A stretch of DNA of 64,000 bases from Corynebacterium urealyticum DSM 7109 (GCF_000069945.1 NC_010545.1:1240001-1304000); one strand, 5' to 3'. Numbered from the stretch's first letter, positions 1 through 8,847 are shown. Notes: generated by a model from the sequence alone, not told the origin. Translations and numbers: made by a program.

Positions 1-353
1 GCACGGGCACGCTGGTGGCGTATTCCTCGATCGCCGGTGCCCGGGTGCGCCGCCCGAACTACGTCTACGGTTCGGCGAAGGCCGGCCTGGATGGGTTCGC
101 CCAGGGGATGCAGGACGCCCTGCGGGGCAGCGGGGTGCGGCTGATGGTCGTGCGCCCCGGCTTCGTCATCGGCCGGATGACCGAGGGGATGGATCCTGCA
201 CCGATGTCTTCGACCCCTGACGTGGTTGCGAAGGCGACCGTGGAGGCCCTGGAAGGCAACCGCGACGACGTGTGGATCCCGGGGAAGCTCCGCGTGCTGG
301 CTGTGGTGATGCCGCTGGTGCCGCGTTGGCTGTGGCGGCTCGCGCCGCGTTAG
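1..353 (+). CDS. DprE2-like decaprenylphosphoryl-ketoribose reductase, C-terminal part
   Basis: The reading frame is open from the window edge (codons in phase with base 3), so the 5' end is missing. It is the C-terminal half of a short-chain dehydrogenase: the catalytic serine lies in YSSIAG and the YxxxK pair in YGSAK, followed by the RPGFVIGRMTEGM stretch that closely follows mycobacterial DprE2. DprE2 reduces the 2'-keto intermediate to decaprenylphosphoryl-arabinose for cell-wall arabinan, acting at the membrane. C. glutamicum is known to have a second, partly redundant DprE2-like protein besides the one next to dprE1; this copy sits beside fxsA-lnt-ppm1 rather than dprE1 and may correspond to it (inference). 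The end is certain; the substrate is less so. Confidence 0.8.
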   Translation, partial: TGTLVAYSSIAGARVRRPNYVYGSAKAGLDGFAQGMQDALRGSGVRLMVVRPGFVIGRMTEGMDPAPMSSTPDVVAKATVEALEGNRDDVWIPGKLRVLAVVMPLVPRWLWRLAPR

Positions 354-472
354 CGCGCTTTTGCTTCCGCCGGGACTACGATGGAATCTCTAGCACCACC
401 GCGGTGTTGGTCCTATCAGGTACCGCATGTCGCTGGTGCAGGTGATTGTTTTTAGGAGGACACAGAAAACTT

Positions 473-958
473 ATGCGCAGGAGCTTCTTCCTCTACGTGG
501 TCGTGGAGCTGTTGGCCTTTGTTCTGCTGGGCAAGTGGCTCGGCTTCGGCTGGACGATCCTGCTGTACCTGGGGCTGTTCATCCTCGGTGTCGCCATCGC
601 CGCCTGGCAGATGCGTGTGCTGACGGTTCGCGTGCTTCGGGACCGCAGGTCGCCAGGAAAGTTGACCGGTGATGCAGCGCTGTCTGCATTCGGCGCCCTA
701 CTGGTAGCCCTGCCGGGCGTGGTGACGGGGGTTGTGGGCATTCTTTTCATGCTGCCGCCGACCCGCTCTTTGGCGCGGCGTTCCATGGGTACCGCTTTGC
801 GTGCGAAGATCACCCGGCTGGGTGGAGAGTCTTTCATCGTGTCCTCCCGCGCCAGCGATCCACAGGTGCGCAACATTCCAGGCTGGGGAGAGGTCATTGA
901 CCACCGCAGCGAGGAGTTCGGTGATGAGGGCCCTGCTGGGACCACTAGCGCCCGATGA
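473..958 (+). CDS. fxsA: FxsA family membrane protein
   Basis: 161-residue protein. The ATG at 473 is chosen because it begins MRRSFFLYVVVELLAF, as FxsA proteins do, and an AGGAGGA Shine-Dalgarno lies at 454-460. Three to four hydrophobic segments are visible: about residues 4-22, 24-42, the stretch ALLVALPGVVTGVVGILFM, and the PPTRSLARR motif just after it, typical of FxsA. The C-terminal third is polar and probably cytoplasmic. FxsA was named in E. coli, where overproduction relieves F-plasmid exclusion of phage T7; its normal job is unknown. The last four bases overlap the start of lnt, so the two are translationally coupled. Confidence 0.8.
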   Translation: MRRSFFLYVVVELLAFVLLGKWLGFGWTILLYLGLFILGVAIAAWQMRVLTVRVLRDRRSPGKLTGDAALSAFGALLVALPGVVTGVVGILFMLPPTRSLARRSMGTALRAKITRLGGESFIVSSRASDPQVRNIPGWGEVIDHRSEEFGDEGPAGTTSAR

Positions 959-2518
959 AGCAGTGGCTCGCTAAACTTCCCTCGCCGTGGCGGGTGGTGG
1001 GAGCCCTGTTTGCGGGCTTCATGGTCTTCGCGTCCTACGAGCCCACCGGGCTGTGGTGGGCCGCCCCGTTGGGCTATGCGCTTTTCTTTGGCGTTCTGAC
1101 GCAGCGGCATGCAGTGTCGCTTGCCTTCCTCAATTCGCTGGCGACGTTTGGTTTTCTGCTGCCCTGGATCGGGGAGTTCGTCGGTGCTTCGGCCTGGATC
1201 GCGCTTGCCATCGTGCAGGCGCTCTACGCCTTGATTTTTTGGTCTTGGGGCTCGCAGTTTGCTGCGCTGGGGCAAGGGAGCCTGGAACTGGCGCAGCATC
1301 GTGGGCGCGGCGGCGTTCTTCGTCGCCGTCGAGGGGGTCCGTTCCCACTGGCCGTTCGGGGGCTTCGGTTGGGGACGGCTGGCGTGGGGTCAGGTGTCCG
1401 GGCCGCTGGCCGCCGATATCCGGCTTGGTGGCTCCGCGTTCGTGAGTTTCCTGGTCGTCTTGCTCGGTGGCTTCATCTACTTGGCAGCCCGTCCGCCGTA
1501 CACAACGCGGGCTGCTATCGCCTCCAAGCTCCGCCTGCAGCACGCGGGCGTGGTGGCCATTGTGTTGCTGGCCTCCGCCATCTACGGCTCGAGTTTTAGC
1601 CAGGAGCCCACCGCGGGCCAGGTCAACGTCGCAGCAATCCAGGGCAACGTCCCCCGAACTGGTCTCGACTTCGCGGCACAGCGACGCGCCGTGTTGAACA
1701 ACCACGTGCAGCGCACCCATGAGCTCGCGGATTCGGTCGCAGCCGGCGAGGCTAAGCACCCCGACGTGGTGATCTGGCCGGAAAACTCATCCGATGTGAA
1801 CCCGTTTAAGGACCCGGACGCCTACGCCGCCATCGACTCAGCAGTAACGGAGATCGATGCGCCCGTGATGGTCGGCACCGTCATCGGAAATGAGAACACG
1901 ATGCTCACCTGGGGCCCGGCCGGCAGCAGCGAGCCGGGCCCGGGGGAGAAGCACGTGAAGAAGTTCCTTCAGCCCTTCGGCGAGTACATGCCCTTCCGCG
2001 AGATCCTCAAGCACGTTAACGAGAACGTCGAGCGGGCGGGCAACTTCGTCCCCGGCGACGGGCCTGGTGTCGTGCGGATGCCGGCTGCGCGTGGGGACGT
2101 CCTCGTAGGCGTATCCACCTGCTACGAGATCTCTTTCGACGCCAGCGCCCGCGACGCGGTGCGCAATGGTGCCCAGTTCCTGGCTAGTCCGACGAACAAC
2201 GCCACTTTCGGCTTCACGGACATGAGCTACCAGCAGCTCGCGATGAGCCGGATGCGGGCGATCGAGACTGACCGGGCGGTCGTGGTGGCTGCCACCTCCG
2301 GTGTCTCGGCGATTGTTATGCCGGATGGGGAAGTGGTGGACCAAAGCCGACTGTTCCGCCCAGACATCCTGCAGGCAGATATTCCGCTGCGGGATGGCAC
2401 CACGCCGTCCGTGGCTGCGGGCCCCTGGGTGGAACGGGGGCTGGCCGCCGCAGGTGTTTTGGGGATAATCGGGGCCTTCCTCGCGTCTCGCCCCACACCA
2501 CGCAAGAAAAGCAGATAA
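955..2518 (+). pseudogene. lnt: apolipoprotein N-acyltransferase, single frameshift
   Basis: Lnt transfers the third acyl chain to the N-terminal cysteine of lipoproteins at the membrane. The N-terminal membrane part is read from 955 and the rest in the next frame up to 2518. The break is at a T6 run (1235-1240): with five T the joined frame reads LIFGLGARSLLRWGKGAWNW, which is family-like, while the uncorrected frame diverges. The repaired protein would have about 520 residues. The periplasmic nitrilase domain is intact, with the expected Glu (WPENSSDVNP), Lys (KKFLQPFGEY) and Cys (VSTCYEISFD) triad, and a final membrane segment. It overlaps fxsA and is followed 12 bp later by ppm1, the same order as in other corynebacteria. 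The frameshift may be real decay, reversible slippage or a sequencing error. Confidence 0.85.
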
Positions 2519-2530
2519 ACTAATCACATT

Positions 2531-3328
2531 ATGAAGAAGCTCAGCGATAAGACTCTCGTCATCATCCCGACTTTCAACGAGCGCGATAACCTTCCGATCA
2601 TCACGCGTCGCCTGTTGGAAGCCGAGCCGGAGCGCGTCGATCTCCTCGTCGTCGACGACAACTCGCCGGACGGTACCGGGGAGCTGGCGGATCAGATGTC
2701 CAAGGACGACTCCCGCATCCACGTGCTGCACCGCGAGGGTAAGGGCGGCCTCGGTGGTGCGTACCTGGCCGGTTTCAAGTGGGGCATCGAGAACGGTTAT
2801 GAGGTTCTCTGCGAGATGGACGCCGACGGCTCCCACGCCCCGGAGCAGCTCCACCTGCTGCTGGACAAGATCGACGATGGCGCGGAACTCGTCCTGGGGT
2901 CCCGCTACGTTAAGGGCGGAAAGACCGTGAACTGGCCGGCCGACCGCAAGTTCCTCTCCCGTGGCGGCAACATCTACGCTTCCATGGCACTGGGCGCCGG
3001 CCTGTCCGACATCACCGGCGGTTACCGCGCCTTCCAGCGGGATCTTCTGGAGCGGATGGATCTCGACGCCGTGGACTCCGCAGGTTATGTCTTCCAGGTG
3101 GACATGGCATGGCGCGCCGTCAACGAGGGCGCTGACGTGCGTGAGGTCCCGATTACTTTCACCGAGCGTGAGATCGGCGAGTCCAAGATGAGCAGCCGCA
3201 TCGTGGGCGAAGCGATGGCTCAGGTGACCCGCTGGGGCTTCCGCCACCGCATGTACCAGGTTCGCCAGCTCATGCGCGAGGGCGCGCGCATCGGCGCCGG
3301 CACCGTGGAGCGTGCTCTGCAGAGCTAA
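2531..3328 (+). CDS. ppm1: polyprenol monophosphomannose synthase
   Basis: 265-residue GT2 glycosyltransferase that makes polyprenyl-phosphomannose from GDP-mannose and polyprenyl phosphate, the mannose donor for late lipoarabinomannan/PIM steps and protein O-mannosylation. Visible features: [11 protein letters not shown] at residues 11-21, the [10 protein letters not shown] nucleotide-binding motif, the [11 protein letters not shown]-type metal site, GSRYVKGG, and [13 protein letters not shown] near the acceptor site. In mycobacteria this domain is fused or paired with Lnt; here it is a separate gene 12 bp after lnt, as in C. glutamicum. The protein has no obvious membrane segment and presumably docks on the membrane. 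A strong bidirectional hairpin follows the stop codon. Confidence 0.93.
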   Translation: MKKLSDKTLVIIPTFNERDNLPIITRRLLEAEPERVDLLVVDDNSPDGTGELADQMSKDDSRIHVLHREGKGGLGGAYLAGFKWGIENGYEVLCEMDADGSHAPEQLHLLLDKIDDGAELVLGSRYVKGGKTVNWPADRKFLSRGGNIYASMALGAGLSDITGGYRAFQRDLLERMDLDAVDSAGYVFQVDMAWRAVNEGADVREVPITFTEREIGESKMSSRIVGEAMAQVTRWGFRHRMYQVRQLMREGARIGAGTVERALQS

Positions 3329-3345
3329 CCCGAGAGCTCAACGCT

Positions 3346-3382
3346 AAAGGCCTGGCCACGTTGGTTTCGTGGCCAGGCCTTT
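3346..3382. terminator. bidirectional Rho-independent terminator
   Basis: A perfect 15-bp stem (AAAGGCCTGGCCACG and its complement) with a 7-base loop lies between the convergent ppm1 and rbpA genes. It is flanked by A's on one side and T's on the other, so it can serve both strands. Confidence 0.85.
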
Positions 3383-3411
3383 ATGTGTATTGACGCGAAA
3401 GAAGGGCCGGT

Positions 3412-3780
3412 CTAGGCCTTCTCCTGCTCCTTGAGCAGCTTCATGGCCTCGCGGCGGCGCTTACGCAGCAGCTCGATACGCTCCTCCAGCAGCTCGTCAA
3501 GCTCCTCCAGGGAGCGGCGCTCAAGAAGCATGTCCCAGTGCGTACGTGGTGGCTTCGCAGGCTTAGATTCGATGCCCTCGCCCTCGACGAGGGTGCCCAT
3601 CTGGCCGTTCTTGCACAACCAATCCTGCGGGATCTCGGCGTCGTCAGCGAACGGGACCTCAAAAATTTCGCCGTCCTCAGTCTGGTACTTCACCATCCGA
3701 CGTGGCGCGAGATCGTGGTCCCGGTCGGTTTCATACGACACGGCACCCATGCGACTGCCTCGCAGTACGCGGTCTGCCAT
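3412..3780 (-). CDS. rbpA: RNA polymerase-binding protein RbpA
   Basis: 122-residue transcription factor that binds the RNA polymerase beta subunit and SigA and stabilises the open complex in actinobacteria. The ATG at 3780 is chosen because it gives the invariant N-terminus MADRVLRGSRMGAVSYETDR and has AGTGAGGA upstream; the frame stays open further upstream but without family similarity. The central core follows (VPFADDAEIPQDWLCKNGQ), and the C-terminal SigA-interaction helix is highly charged (ERIELLRKRRREAMKLLKEQEKA). In this core one of the metal-ligand cysteines of the streptomycete protein is not conserved, as in other corynebacteria and mycobacteria. The upstream region carries a SigH-like promoter. 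Confidence 0.95.
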   Translation of the reverse strand: MADRVLRGSRMGAVSYETDRDHDLAPRRMVKYQTEDGEIFEVPFADDAEIPQDWLCKNGQMGTLVEGEGIESKPAKPPRTHWDMLLERRSLEELDELLEERIELLRKRRREAMKLLKEQEKA

Positions 3781-3834
3781 TAGTTCCTCACTTCCGAAGT
3801 TCGCTAGCGGCGCCTCCGGGGCGCCATCAATGTA

Positions 3835-3864
3835 GCTAACGCGCCGGGTGCGTGTTTTGTTCCC
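3835..3864 (-). promoter_or_regulatory. candidate SigH/SigR-type promoter of rbpA
   Basis: Read on the - strand, GGGAACA (3864-3858) is followed after 16 bp by CGTTAGC (3841-3835). This fits the known SigR/SigH consensus GGAA(T/C)-N16-20-GTT of disulfide and heat stress sigma factors. The predicted start would leave a leader of about 50 bases before the rbpA ATG. rbpA is a known SigR target in Streptomyces. The call is from pattern matching only. Confidence 0.55.
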
Positions 3865-3895
3865 AGTTTTTCCAAAAGGGTTAGGATCTTTAGCC

Positions 3896-4309
3896 ATGAG
3901 TACCCCCACTTGGCGCGAGGATTTCCCCCACACGCCGGGCTTCTGCGCATGGTGCGGGGAGGAAATGCCTGGCCAGCAACGGGGGAGACCACGCAAATTC
4001 TGCAGCCGGTCATGTCGCCAGCGGGCCTACGAGCAACGCGCCAGCCATTCGGCGGCGGATGCCCCCACGGTGAAAAACACCCAGCTGCCGACCTTGAGTG
4101 TGAGCGGGGAGGAACTGGCCGACCAGCTCTTCGAACTCCGCTGCGCTGCGGAGGACCTCGTCACTGCGATGGACGAGCACGCAGAGCCCGCCGCGCTGCG
4201 CAACATGGCTACGGACCTGGTGCGGCTGGCACACCGCGCGGAGCAGCTCAACCACCCCAACGCCCGGGACGCGCTTGAACCCCACCTTTTCCTAATCTTC
4301 CCTGCTTAG
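3896..4309 (+). CDS. small zinc-finger-like protein of unknown function
   Basis: 137-residue protein. The ATG at 3896 is preceded by AGGAT and starts MSTPTWREDFP; a start further upstream would run into the rbpA promoter. Residues about 13-45 hold a CxxC ... CxxxC arrangement (FCAWCGEEM, then RGRPRKFCSRSCRQRAYEQR) like small treble-clef fingers of the MYM/FCS type, with a basic patch around it that suggests nucleic-acid or protein binding. The rest is alpha-helical and Glu/Ala-rich. It is divergent from rbpA with 115 bp between the start codons and lies just upstream of yceI. I recognise no named family; function unknown. Confidence 0.75.
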   Translation: MSTPTWREDFPHTPGFCAWCGEEMPGQQRGRPRKFCSRSCRQRAYEQRASHSAADAPTVKNTQLPTLSVSGEELADQLFELRCAAEDLVTAMDEHAEPAALRNMATDLVRLAHRAEQLNHPNARDALEPHLFLIFPA

Positions 4310-4325
4310 CACTAGGCTGGGTGCC

Positions 4326-5021
4326 ATGCGCAAGGGAATTATCACTCTGGGTGTTATCGGTATTATCGCGGCATTCCTGTTCGGTGTAGGGCCGATCGCG
4401 TATCAGCTGCTCACTGATCGCGGTCTGCAGACCGCTGATCTCGTCGAGGGTGGTCCTGAACCAACGACGTCAGCGGACGGTCACTGGGTGATCGTCCCTG
4501 GTGCCGGCGCCAACCACACCCAGGCTGGTTATACCTTCCGTGAGATCCTGCCGGGGCAGGAGAAGACCACCTCCGGACGTGCGGACAACAGCACGGAGGA
4601 GAACATCAAGGGTGACCTGCAGGTCACGGACGGAACCCTCACGGAGGGCCTGGTGGAGGTCCGCGTTGCAGGGATCTCTTCAGACGTGGAAAAGCGCGAC
4701 ATCAACGTCCGCCGTTCGATCCTGCACACGGAGGACTACCCGAAGGCGAAGTTCAGCATCACCGAGCCGGTGGATCTGAGCAAGGTGCCGGAGGATGGCT
4801 CCGTCGGTGAGGTCGAGGTCACGGGGGATCTCACCCTCCGCGGCGAGTCCAATAAGGTCACCGCACCGCTGAAGGTACTGCGGACGGGGGACAAGGTCGT
4901 CGTCCAGGGGAAGGTGCCGTTCAAACGTTCGGACTTCAACATCGAGACCCGGGAGTTCGTCGCGGCCAAGATTGCCGACGAGGGAACGATCGACCTGCTC
5001 CTCGTGTTCGAGAAGCCTTAA
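4326..5021 (+). CDS. YceI family protein with N-terminal membrane anchor
   Basis: 231 residues. Residues about 3-27 form one hydrophobic segment (IITLGVIGIIAAFLFGVGPIAYQLL) without a lipobox or clear cleavage site, so the protein is probably anchored with the lipocalin-like YceI domain outside the cell. The domain is recognisable from GHWVIVPG, the alternating beta strands, DVEKRDINVRRSILHTEDYPKAKF (the usual R...L.. F..YP.I.F pattern), VTGDLTLRGESNKVTAPL and the ending FVAAKIADEGTIDLLLVFE. YceI proteins bind isoprenoid or amide lipids; the physiological ligand here is unknown. A 59-residue membrane protein and mgtE follow on the same strand. Confidence 0.88.
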   Translation: MRKGIITLGVIGIIAAFLFGVGPIAYQLLTDRGLQTADLVEGGPEPTTSADGHWVIVPGAGANHTQAGYTFREILPGQEKTTSGRADNSTEENIKGDLQVTDGTLTEGLVEVRVAGISSDVEKRDINVRRSILHTEDYPKAKFSITEPVDLSKVPEDGSVGEVEVTGDLTLRGESNKVTAPLKVLRTGDKVVVQGKVPFKRSDFNIETREFVAAKIADEGTIDLLLVFEKP

Positions 5022-5074
5022 GCCCCCACGCGGGACGCGCGCGACAATAATCGCGGTCACTGTTAGGAGCACCA

Positions 5075-5254
5075 TTGAATACCCAATTTCTGCTGTGGTC
5101 CCGGGTTATCCGGCTCGTGGTGCTGCTCGCCCTCGGCGGGTGGCTCGTGAGTAACGGCACGGGTCTTGACTACTTCTTTGCCGCGATCTGCGCCGCGTTG
5201 ATCGCGCTGACCGGTTATCAACTGTGGGCGAGCGTCCAAAGGGGAGGCCACTGA
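5075..5254 (+). CDS. 59-residue membrane protein upstream of mgtE
   Basis: A short gene starting at TTG 5075, with TAGGAGC at 5063-5069 as Shine-Dalgarno, and ending at TGA 5252-5254, one base before the mgtE ATG. The product starts MNTQFLLWSRVIRLVVLLA, has hydrophobic stretches at about residues 13-24 and 32-48 (YFFAAICAALIALTGYQLW) and a short polar tail. Its good ribosome site and tight junction with mgtE (TGATATG) make it a real, translationally coupled gene. The family is not one I can name; a role with MgtE is only suggested by position. Confidence 0.7.
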   Translation: MNTQFLLWSRVIRLVVLLALGGWLVSNGTGLDYFFAAICAALIALTGYQLWASVQRGGH

Positions 5255-5255
5255 T

Positions 5256-6638
5256 ATGGCGTCGAACGCACGTTTCCTCGAAGACCTGCTGGACGATAAG
5301 GACCTCGACGCGGTAAGCCGATGGCTCGCCGACCGCTCGTCCGTCGTGGTGGCCGAGGAACTCGGCCGAATCTCCGGGGCGGAGCAGGCAGTGGCCTTTC
5401 GGTTGCTGCCCAAGGACCGTGCCCTGGACGTTTTCGAGTACCTGGACCCGGTACACCAGGCTGAGCTTCTGGAGGCGCTACGCGACGACCACGTCACGGA
5501 GATCTTCGCGAGTCTGGCCCCAGACGACCAGGCGTCTCTGCTGGACGAGATGCCCGCGAAGGTCGCCTCGCGCCTCCTGCAGGGCCTGCCGTACTCCCAG
5601 CGGCGTGTGACCAGCGGGCTGCTGGGCTACCCAGCAGAGTCCGCGGGGCGTCTGATGGTGCCCACGCCCACTGTGCTGACCCCGGATGCCACCCGGGAGG
5701 AGTCCCTGGAGAAGCTGCAGTCGCGCGCTAAGCGCTACGCAGCGGGCCCGCATCACTCAATCGCATTGGCCACGGTGGCGGTGACCGACGAGTCCCGCAA
5801 GCTGCTCGGCATGCTGGAACTCGCGGACCTGGTCACAGCACCTGAGGGCACGCTGGTCGGGGAGTTGCTCGACGAGGAGCAGCACAGTGTCTCTGCCTAC
5901 GACGACCAGGAGCACGCCGCCCGCCTGATCCAGGAAGCGGACCTTCTGGCGCTGCCTGTCGTCGATGACGAGGACCGCATTCTGGGCGTCATCACGGTCG
6001 ATGACGCCATGGAAGTCCTCGAGGCCGAGGTGACGGAGGATGCCTACCGCGCCGGTGGTGCCGAGCCGTTGAACGAGCCTTATCTGACGGCGACGGTGAT
6101 GACGTTGGCGAAGAAGCGCGGCGTCTGGCTGATCGTCCTAATTTTGGCGGCGTTCCTCACGATTAACGTGATGCAGTTCTTCGAGGACGTGCTCGAGGCC
6201 GTGGTGGTGCTCAGCATCTTCGTGCCGATGTTGATCGGTACGGGTGGTAACGCGGGCTCGCAGGCGGCGTCATCGGTGGTGCGTGCGCTCGCGGTCAATG
6301 AGGTCAGGCCTCGCGACGTGTTGCGGGTCATCGGCCGTGAGGTTCGGGTGGGCTTCCTGCTGGGTGTCTTCCTGGGCGCAGTGATCTTCCCAATCCTGGC
6401 TTTCTTGTACTATCCGCAGGTCGCGTTCACTATTTCGCTGACGATCGTGGCGATCTGTACCTGGGCCTGCATTGTCGGCGGCGTGCTGCCGCTGGTCGCG
6501 AAAAAGCTGGGCGTGGACCCGGCGGTCTTCTCGACGCCAGTCGTGTCCACGCTGGTGGACGCCACCGGCCTGATCATTTACTTCAGCATCGCCGGTGTGA
6601 TCATGGCTGATCAGATCCGCCAGGCGACGGGCGGCTAG
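5256..6638 (+). CDS. mgtE: magnesium transporter MgtE
   Basis: 460-residue Mg2+ channel/transporter. Order of domains: N-terminal alpha-superhelical MgtE_N (about 10-125, including the repeat ALDVFEYLDPVHQAELLEAL), two CBS domains (about 130-255, with ALPVVDDEDRILGVITVDDAMEVL) and five membrane helices (about 285-455). The pore motif PMLIGTGGNAGSQAASSVVRALA is present, as is the conserved region near the end with the Asp/Asn of the cytosolic mouth. In known MgtE the N and CBS domains close the pore when cytosolic Mg2+ is high. No Mg2+ riboswitch is visible in the short upstream region. Confidence 0.95.
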   Translation: MASNARFLEDLLDDKDLDAVSRWLADRSSVVVAEELGRISGAEQAVAFRLLPKDRALDVFEYLDPVHQAELLEALRDDHVTEIFASLAPDDQASLLDEMPAKVASRLLQGLPYSQRRVTSGLLGYPAESAGRLMVPTPTVLTPDATREESLEKLQSRAKRYAAGPHHSIALATVAVTDESRKLLGMLELADLVTAPEGTLVGELLDEEQHSVSAYDDQEHAARLIQEADLLALPVVDDEDRILGVITVDDAMEVLEAEVTEDAYRAGGAEPLNEPYLTATVMTLAKKRGVWLIVLILAAFLTINVMQFFEDVLEAVVVLSIFVPMLIGTGGNAGSQAASSVVRALAVNEVRPRDVLRVIGREVRVGFLLGVFLGAVIFPILAFLYYPQVAFTISLTIVAICTWACIVGGVLPLVAKKLGVDPAVFSTPVVSTLVDATGLIIYFSIAGVIMADQIRQATGG

Positions 6639-6691
6639 CGCCGGGGTTGGGCCCTGAGCCGGGGTTCGTCCCCACCACGGGGGGCTGGGGC

Positions 6692-7381
6692 CTACCGCCG
6701 ACCGAACTTCTCCAGGTCGGCGGGCGCGCCGGCGAGGATGACGTCGTCGTCGGGGGAGAGCTGGTGATCTGCAAAGGGTGGGGCCCACTGGTTACCGCTG
6801 TGCACTGCCACCAGCTGGACGCGGTGCTTCGCCCACAGGCTGTGCCGGTTGAGGGAGTGGTTGACCAGCTCCTTGGGTGCCCGCAGGGTGATCATCGCAT
6901 AGCCCTGGTCGAATACGGTGTAGTCCTGGAAACGGCCGCTGAGCAGGTGCGCAACTCGGCGACCGGTGTCCCGCTCGGGGCGGACGACGTGGTGCACGCC
7001 GACGCGGGTGAGGATGCGGGCGTGGGCATCAGAATCCGCCTTGGCCCAAATGTCCTTGACCCCAAGTTCCACGAGGTTGGACGCGGTCAGGATCGAGGCT
7101 TCGAGGCTGCTACCAATGCCGATGACGACCTGCTGGAAATCCTTCACTCCGAGCTGCTTGAGCGCCTCGGGGTCGGTGGCGTCAGCGATGAATGAGTCGG
7201 TGAGGTGGGGGTCGCTGTCGTGCAGTAGCTTCTCGTCGACGTCGATGCCGAGGACGTCGACGCCGTGGCTGTGGAGCTCCTCGGCCATGGCGGAACCGAA
7301 CCGGCCGAGCCCAATGATCGCGACCGGTGGCAGATCGATGGGGCGGGCGTTGGGGAGGAGCTTGTCGAGTGGGTTAACCAA
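6692..7381 (-). CDS. trkA: potassium uptake regulatory subunit (TrkA/KtrA type)
   Basis: 229-residue cytoplasmic RCK protein. The start is the TTG at 7381, which overlaps the trkH stop by 8 bases; the frame extends upstream but only through trkH sequence. The N-terminal Rossmann fold shows GLGRFGSAMAEEL and the acidic end of strand 2 (VLGIDVDEKL), with FIADATDPEAL next, and the C-terminal RCK_C domain ends VILAGAPADLEKFGRR. A single RCK_N plus RCK_C unit is the KtrA architecture rather than the duplicated proteobacterial TrkA. It would gate the TrkH pore in response to nucleotides (ATP/ADP or NAD). Confidence 0.9.
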   Translation of the reverse strand: MVNPLDKLLPNARPIDLPPVAIIGLGRFGSAMAEELHSHGVDVLGIDVDEKLLHDSDPHLTDSFIADATDPEALKQLGVKDFQQVVIGIGSSLEASILTASNLVELGVKDIWAKADSDAHARILTRVGVHHVVRPERDTGRRVAHLLSGRFQDYTVFDQGYAMITLRAPKELVNHSLNRHSLWAKHRVQLVAVHSGNQWAPPFADHQLSPDDDVILAGAPADLEKFGRR

Positions 7382-8735
7382 TGTAGGGCCTTTCTGCAGG
7401 ATAGGAGTAGTGTTTGCTCGGGGTAGTGGTGGCGAGTGCTGCGACGAGGGTGATGGGTCCGACGCGGCCCATGAACATGAGGACGCAGAGGAGGATCTGC
7501 GAGGCACCGCTGAGGTCAGCGGTAATGCCGGTGGAGAGGCCGACGGTGGCGAAGGCGGAGATGACCTCGAAATGGATTTGGTCGGCGCTGAACTGAGAGT
7601 TGAACGTACGGAGGCACGCGATAACGAATGTTATGACACCTACCGCCACAGCACCGACGGTGAGAGCCTGGCGGATCACGGTGTGGTCAACGCGACGACC
7701 GCCGACGACAGTATCTTTGTCACCCTTAATTTCTGCCACGATCGCCGCGAGCACCACGAAGAACGTGGTGATTTTCAGGCCACCTGCGGTACCGCCGGAT
7801 CCGCCTCCAATGAACATCAGAATGTCGGTGCCCATCAGGGTATTGGGGGACATCTCGCCAAAGTCCACGGACTGGAAACCAGCGGTACGGGTCGTAATGG
7901 ACTGAAACACTGCCGCTAGGGCGGCATCCCAGCTGCTCAGCTCGGCGAATGCATGATTGCGCTCGAGCACCCAGAACATGACGAAGCCGCCGATGAGGAG
8001 TACCGCAGTGCCATCAAGAGTGATCCGAGCGGTCATAGACAGCCGCGGCGGTTTCCTTCGCTGCCTGCGCAGGCGCACTCGCGCGATGAGCTCATCGAGC
8101 ACAGGAAAGCCGAGCCCGCCAAAGACGATCGCCAAGCCGATCGGCAGGACGATCCATGCATCGCCGACATAAGGAATGAGGCTACCGGCGTTCAGCCCGA
8201 AACCGGCGTTATTGAAGGCGGAAACGGCGTGGAAGATACCCATCCACGCAGCAGAGCCCAGGCTATCGACATAACCGCCCGTGAACATTCGTATCGCGAG
8301 GACGCCCGCAACGAGCAGCTCGCAGATCACTGTGAGAACGATGGCGCCAATAATGGTGGATTTCACGCTGCCGACGGTGAGCGTGCGCCGCTCCGCGACG
8401 GTATAAAGCTTAGTTTTCAGCCCTAGTCGGCCACTGAGGATGAGCCCAGCCAAAGACGTCAAGGACATGATCCCGAAGCCACCGATTTGGATGAGGGCCA
8501 GAATGACGACCTGCCCGGCGGCAGTAAAACCCGTGCCGGTGTCGCGAACACCCAGCCCGGTCAGCGTCACGGCGGACGTCGCGGTAAAGAAAGCCTCGAG
8601 CGGCGAGACGGAGTTACCGTCGGGCGCGGAGAACGGCATCAGCAGCAAGAAAGTGCCGAGCACGATGAGGCTCAAAAACCCGACAGACACGAGGCGCGCC
8701 GGATTCTGCGTCAGGGACGCGGATAACCGATTCAC
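7374..8735 (-). CDS. trkH: potassium uptake membrane protein TrkH/KtrB
   Basis: 453-residue cation-transport pore with four M1-P-M2 repeats. The first P-loop is TATSAVTLTGLGVRDTG; later loops include FHAVSAFNNAGFGLN, FQSITTRTAGFQSVDFG and the final one around FEVISAFATVGLSTGITADLS. The conserved GGGSGGTAGGLKITTF segment of the M2-C region is present. Length matches KtrB (about 450). It is cotranscribed with the overlapping downstream trkA. Its start codon lies about 110 bp from the candidate dif site, so the promoter is between the two. Confidence 0.93.
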   Translation of the reverse strand: MNRLSASLTQNPARLVSVGFLSLIVLGTFLLLMPFSAPDGNSVSPLEAFFTATSAVTLTGLGVRDTGTGFTAAGQVVILALIQIGGFGIMSLTSLAGLILSGRLGLKTKLYTVAERRTLTVGSVKSTIIGAIVLTVICELLVAGVLAIRMFTGGYVDSLGSAAWMGIFHAVSAFNNAGFGLNAGSLIPYVGDAWIVLPIGLAIVFGGLGFPVLDELIARVRLRRQRRKPPRLSMTARITLDGTAVLLIGGFVMFWVLERNHAFAELSSWDAALAAVFQSITTRTAGFQSVDFGEMSPNTLMGTDILMFIGGGSGGTAGGLKITTFFVVLAAIVAEIKGDKDTVVGGRRVDHTVIRQALTVGAVAVGVITFVIACLRTFNSQFSADQIHFEVISAFATVGLSTGITADLSGASQILLCVLMFMGRVGPITLVAALATTTPSKHYSYPAERPYIG

Positions 8736-8847
8736 CAGAATGATCCTAGACCTGTAGTGGCGCGCACACTAGAGTTTTGTGATCGATTCAGAAACACGGG
8801 GCTACAGGGATCATCGCGACATCCGTCGGCAAGCAGCCTGGTCGCTA

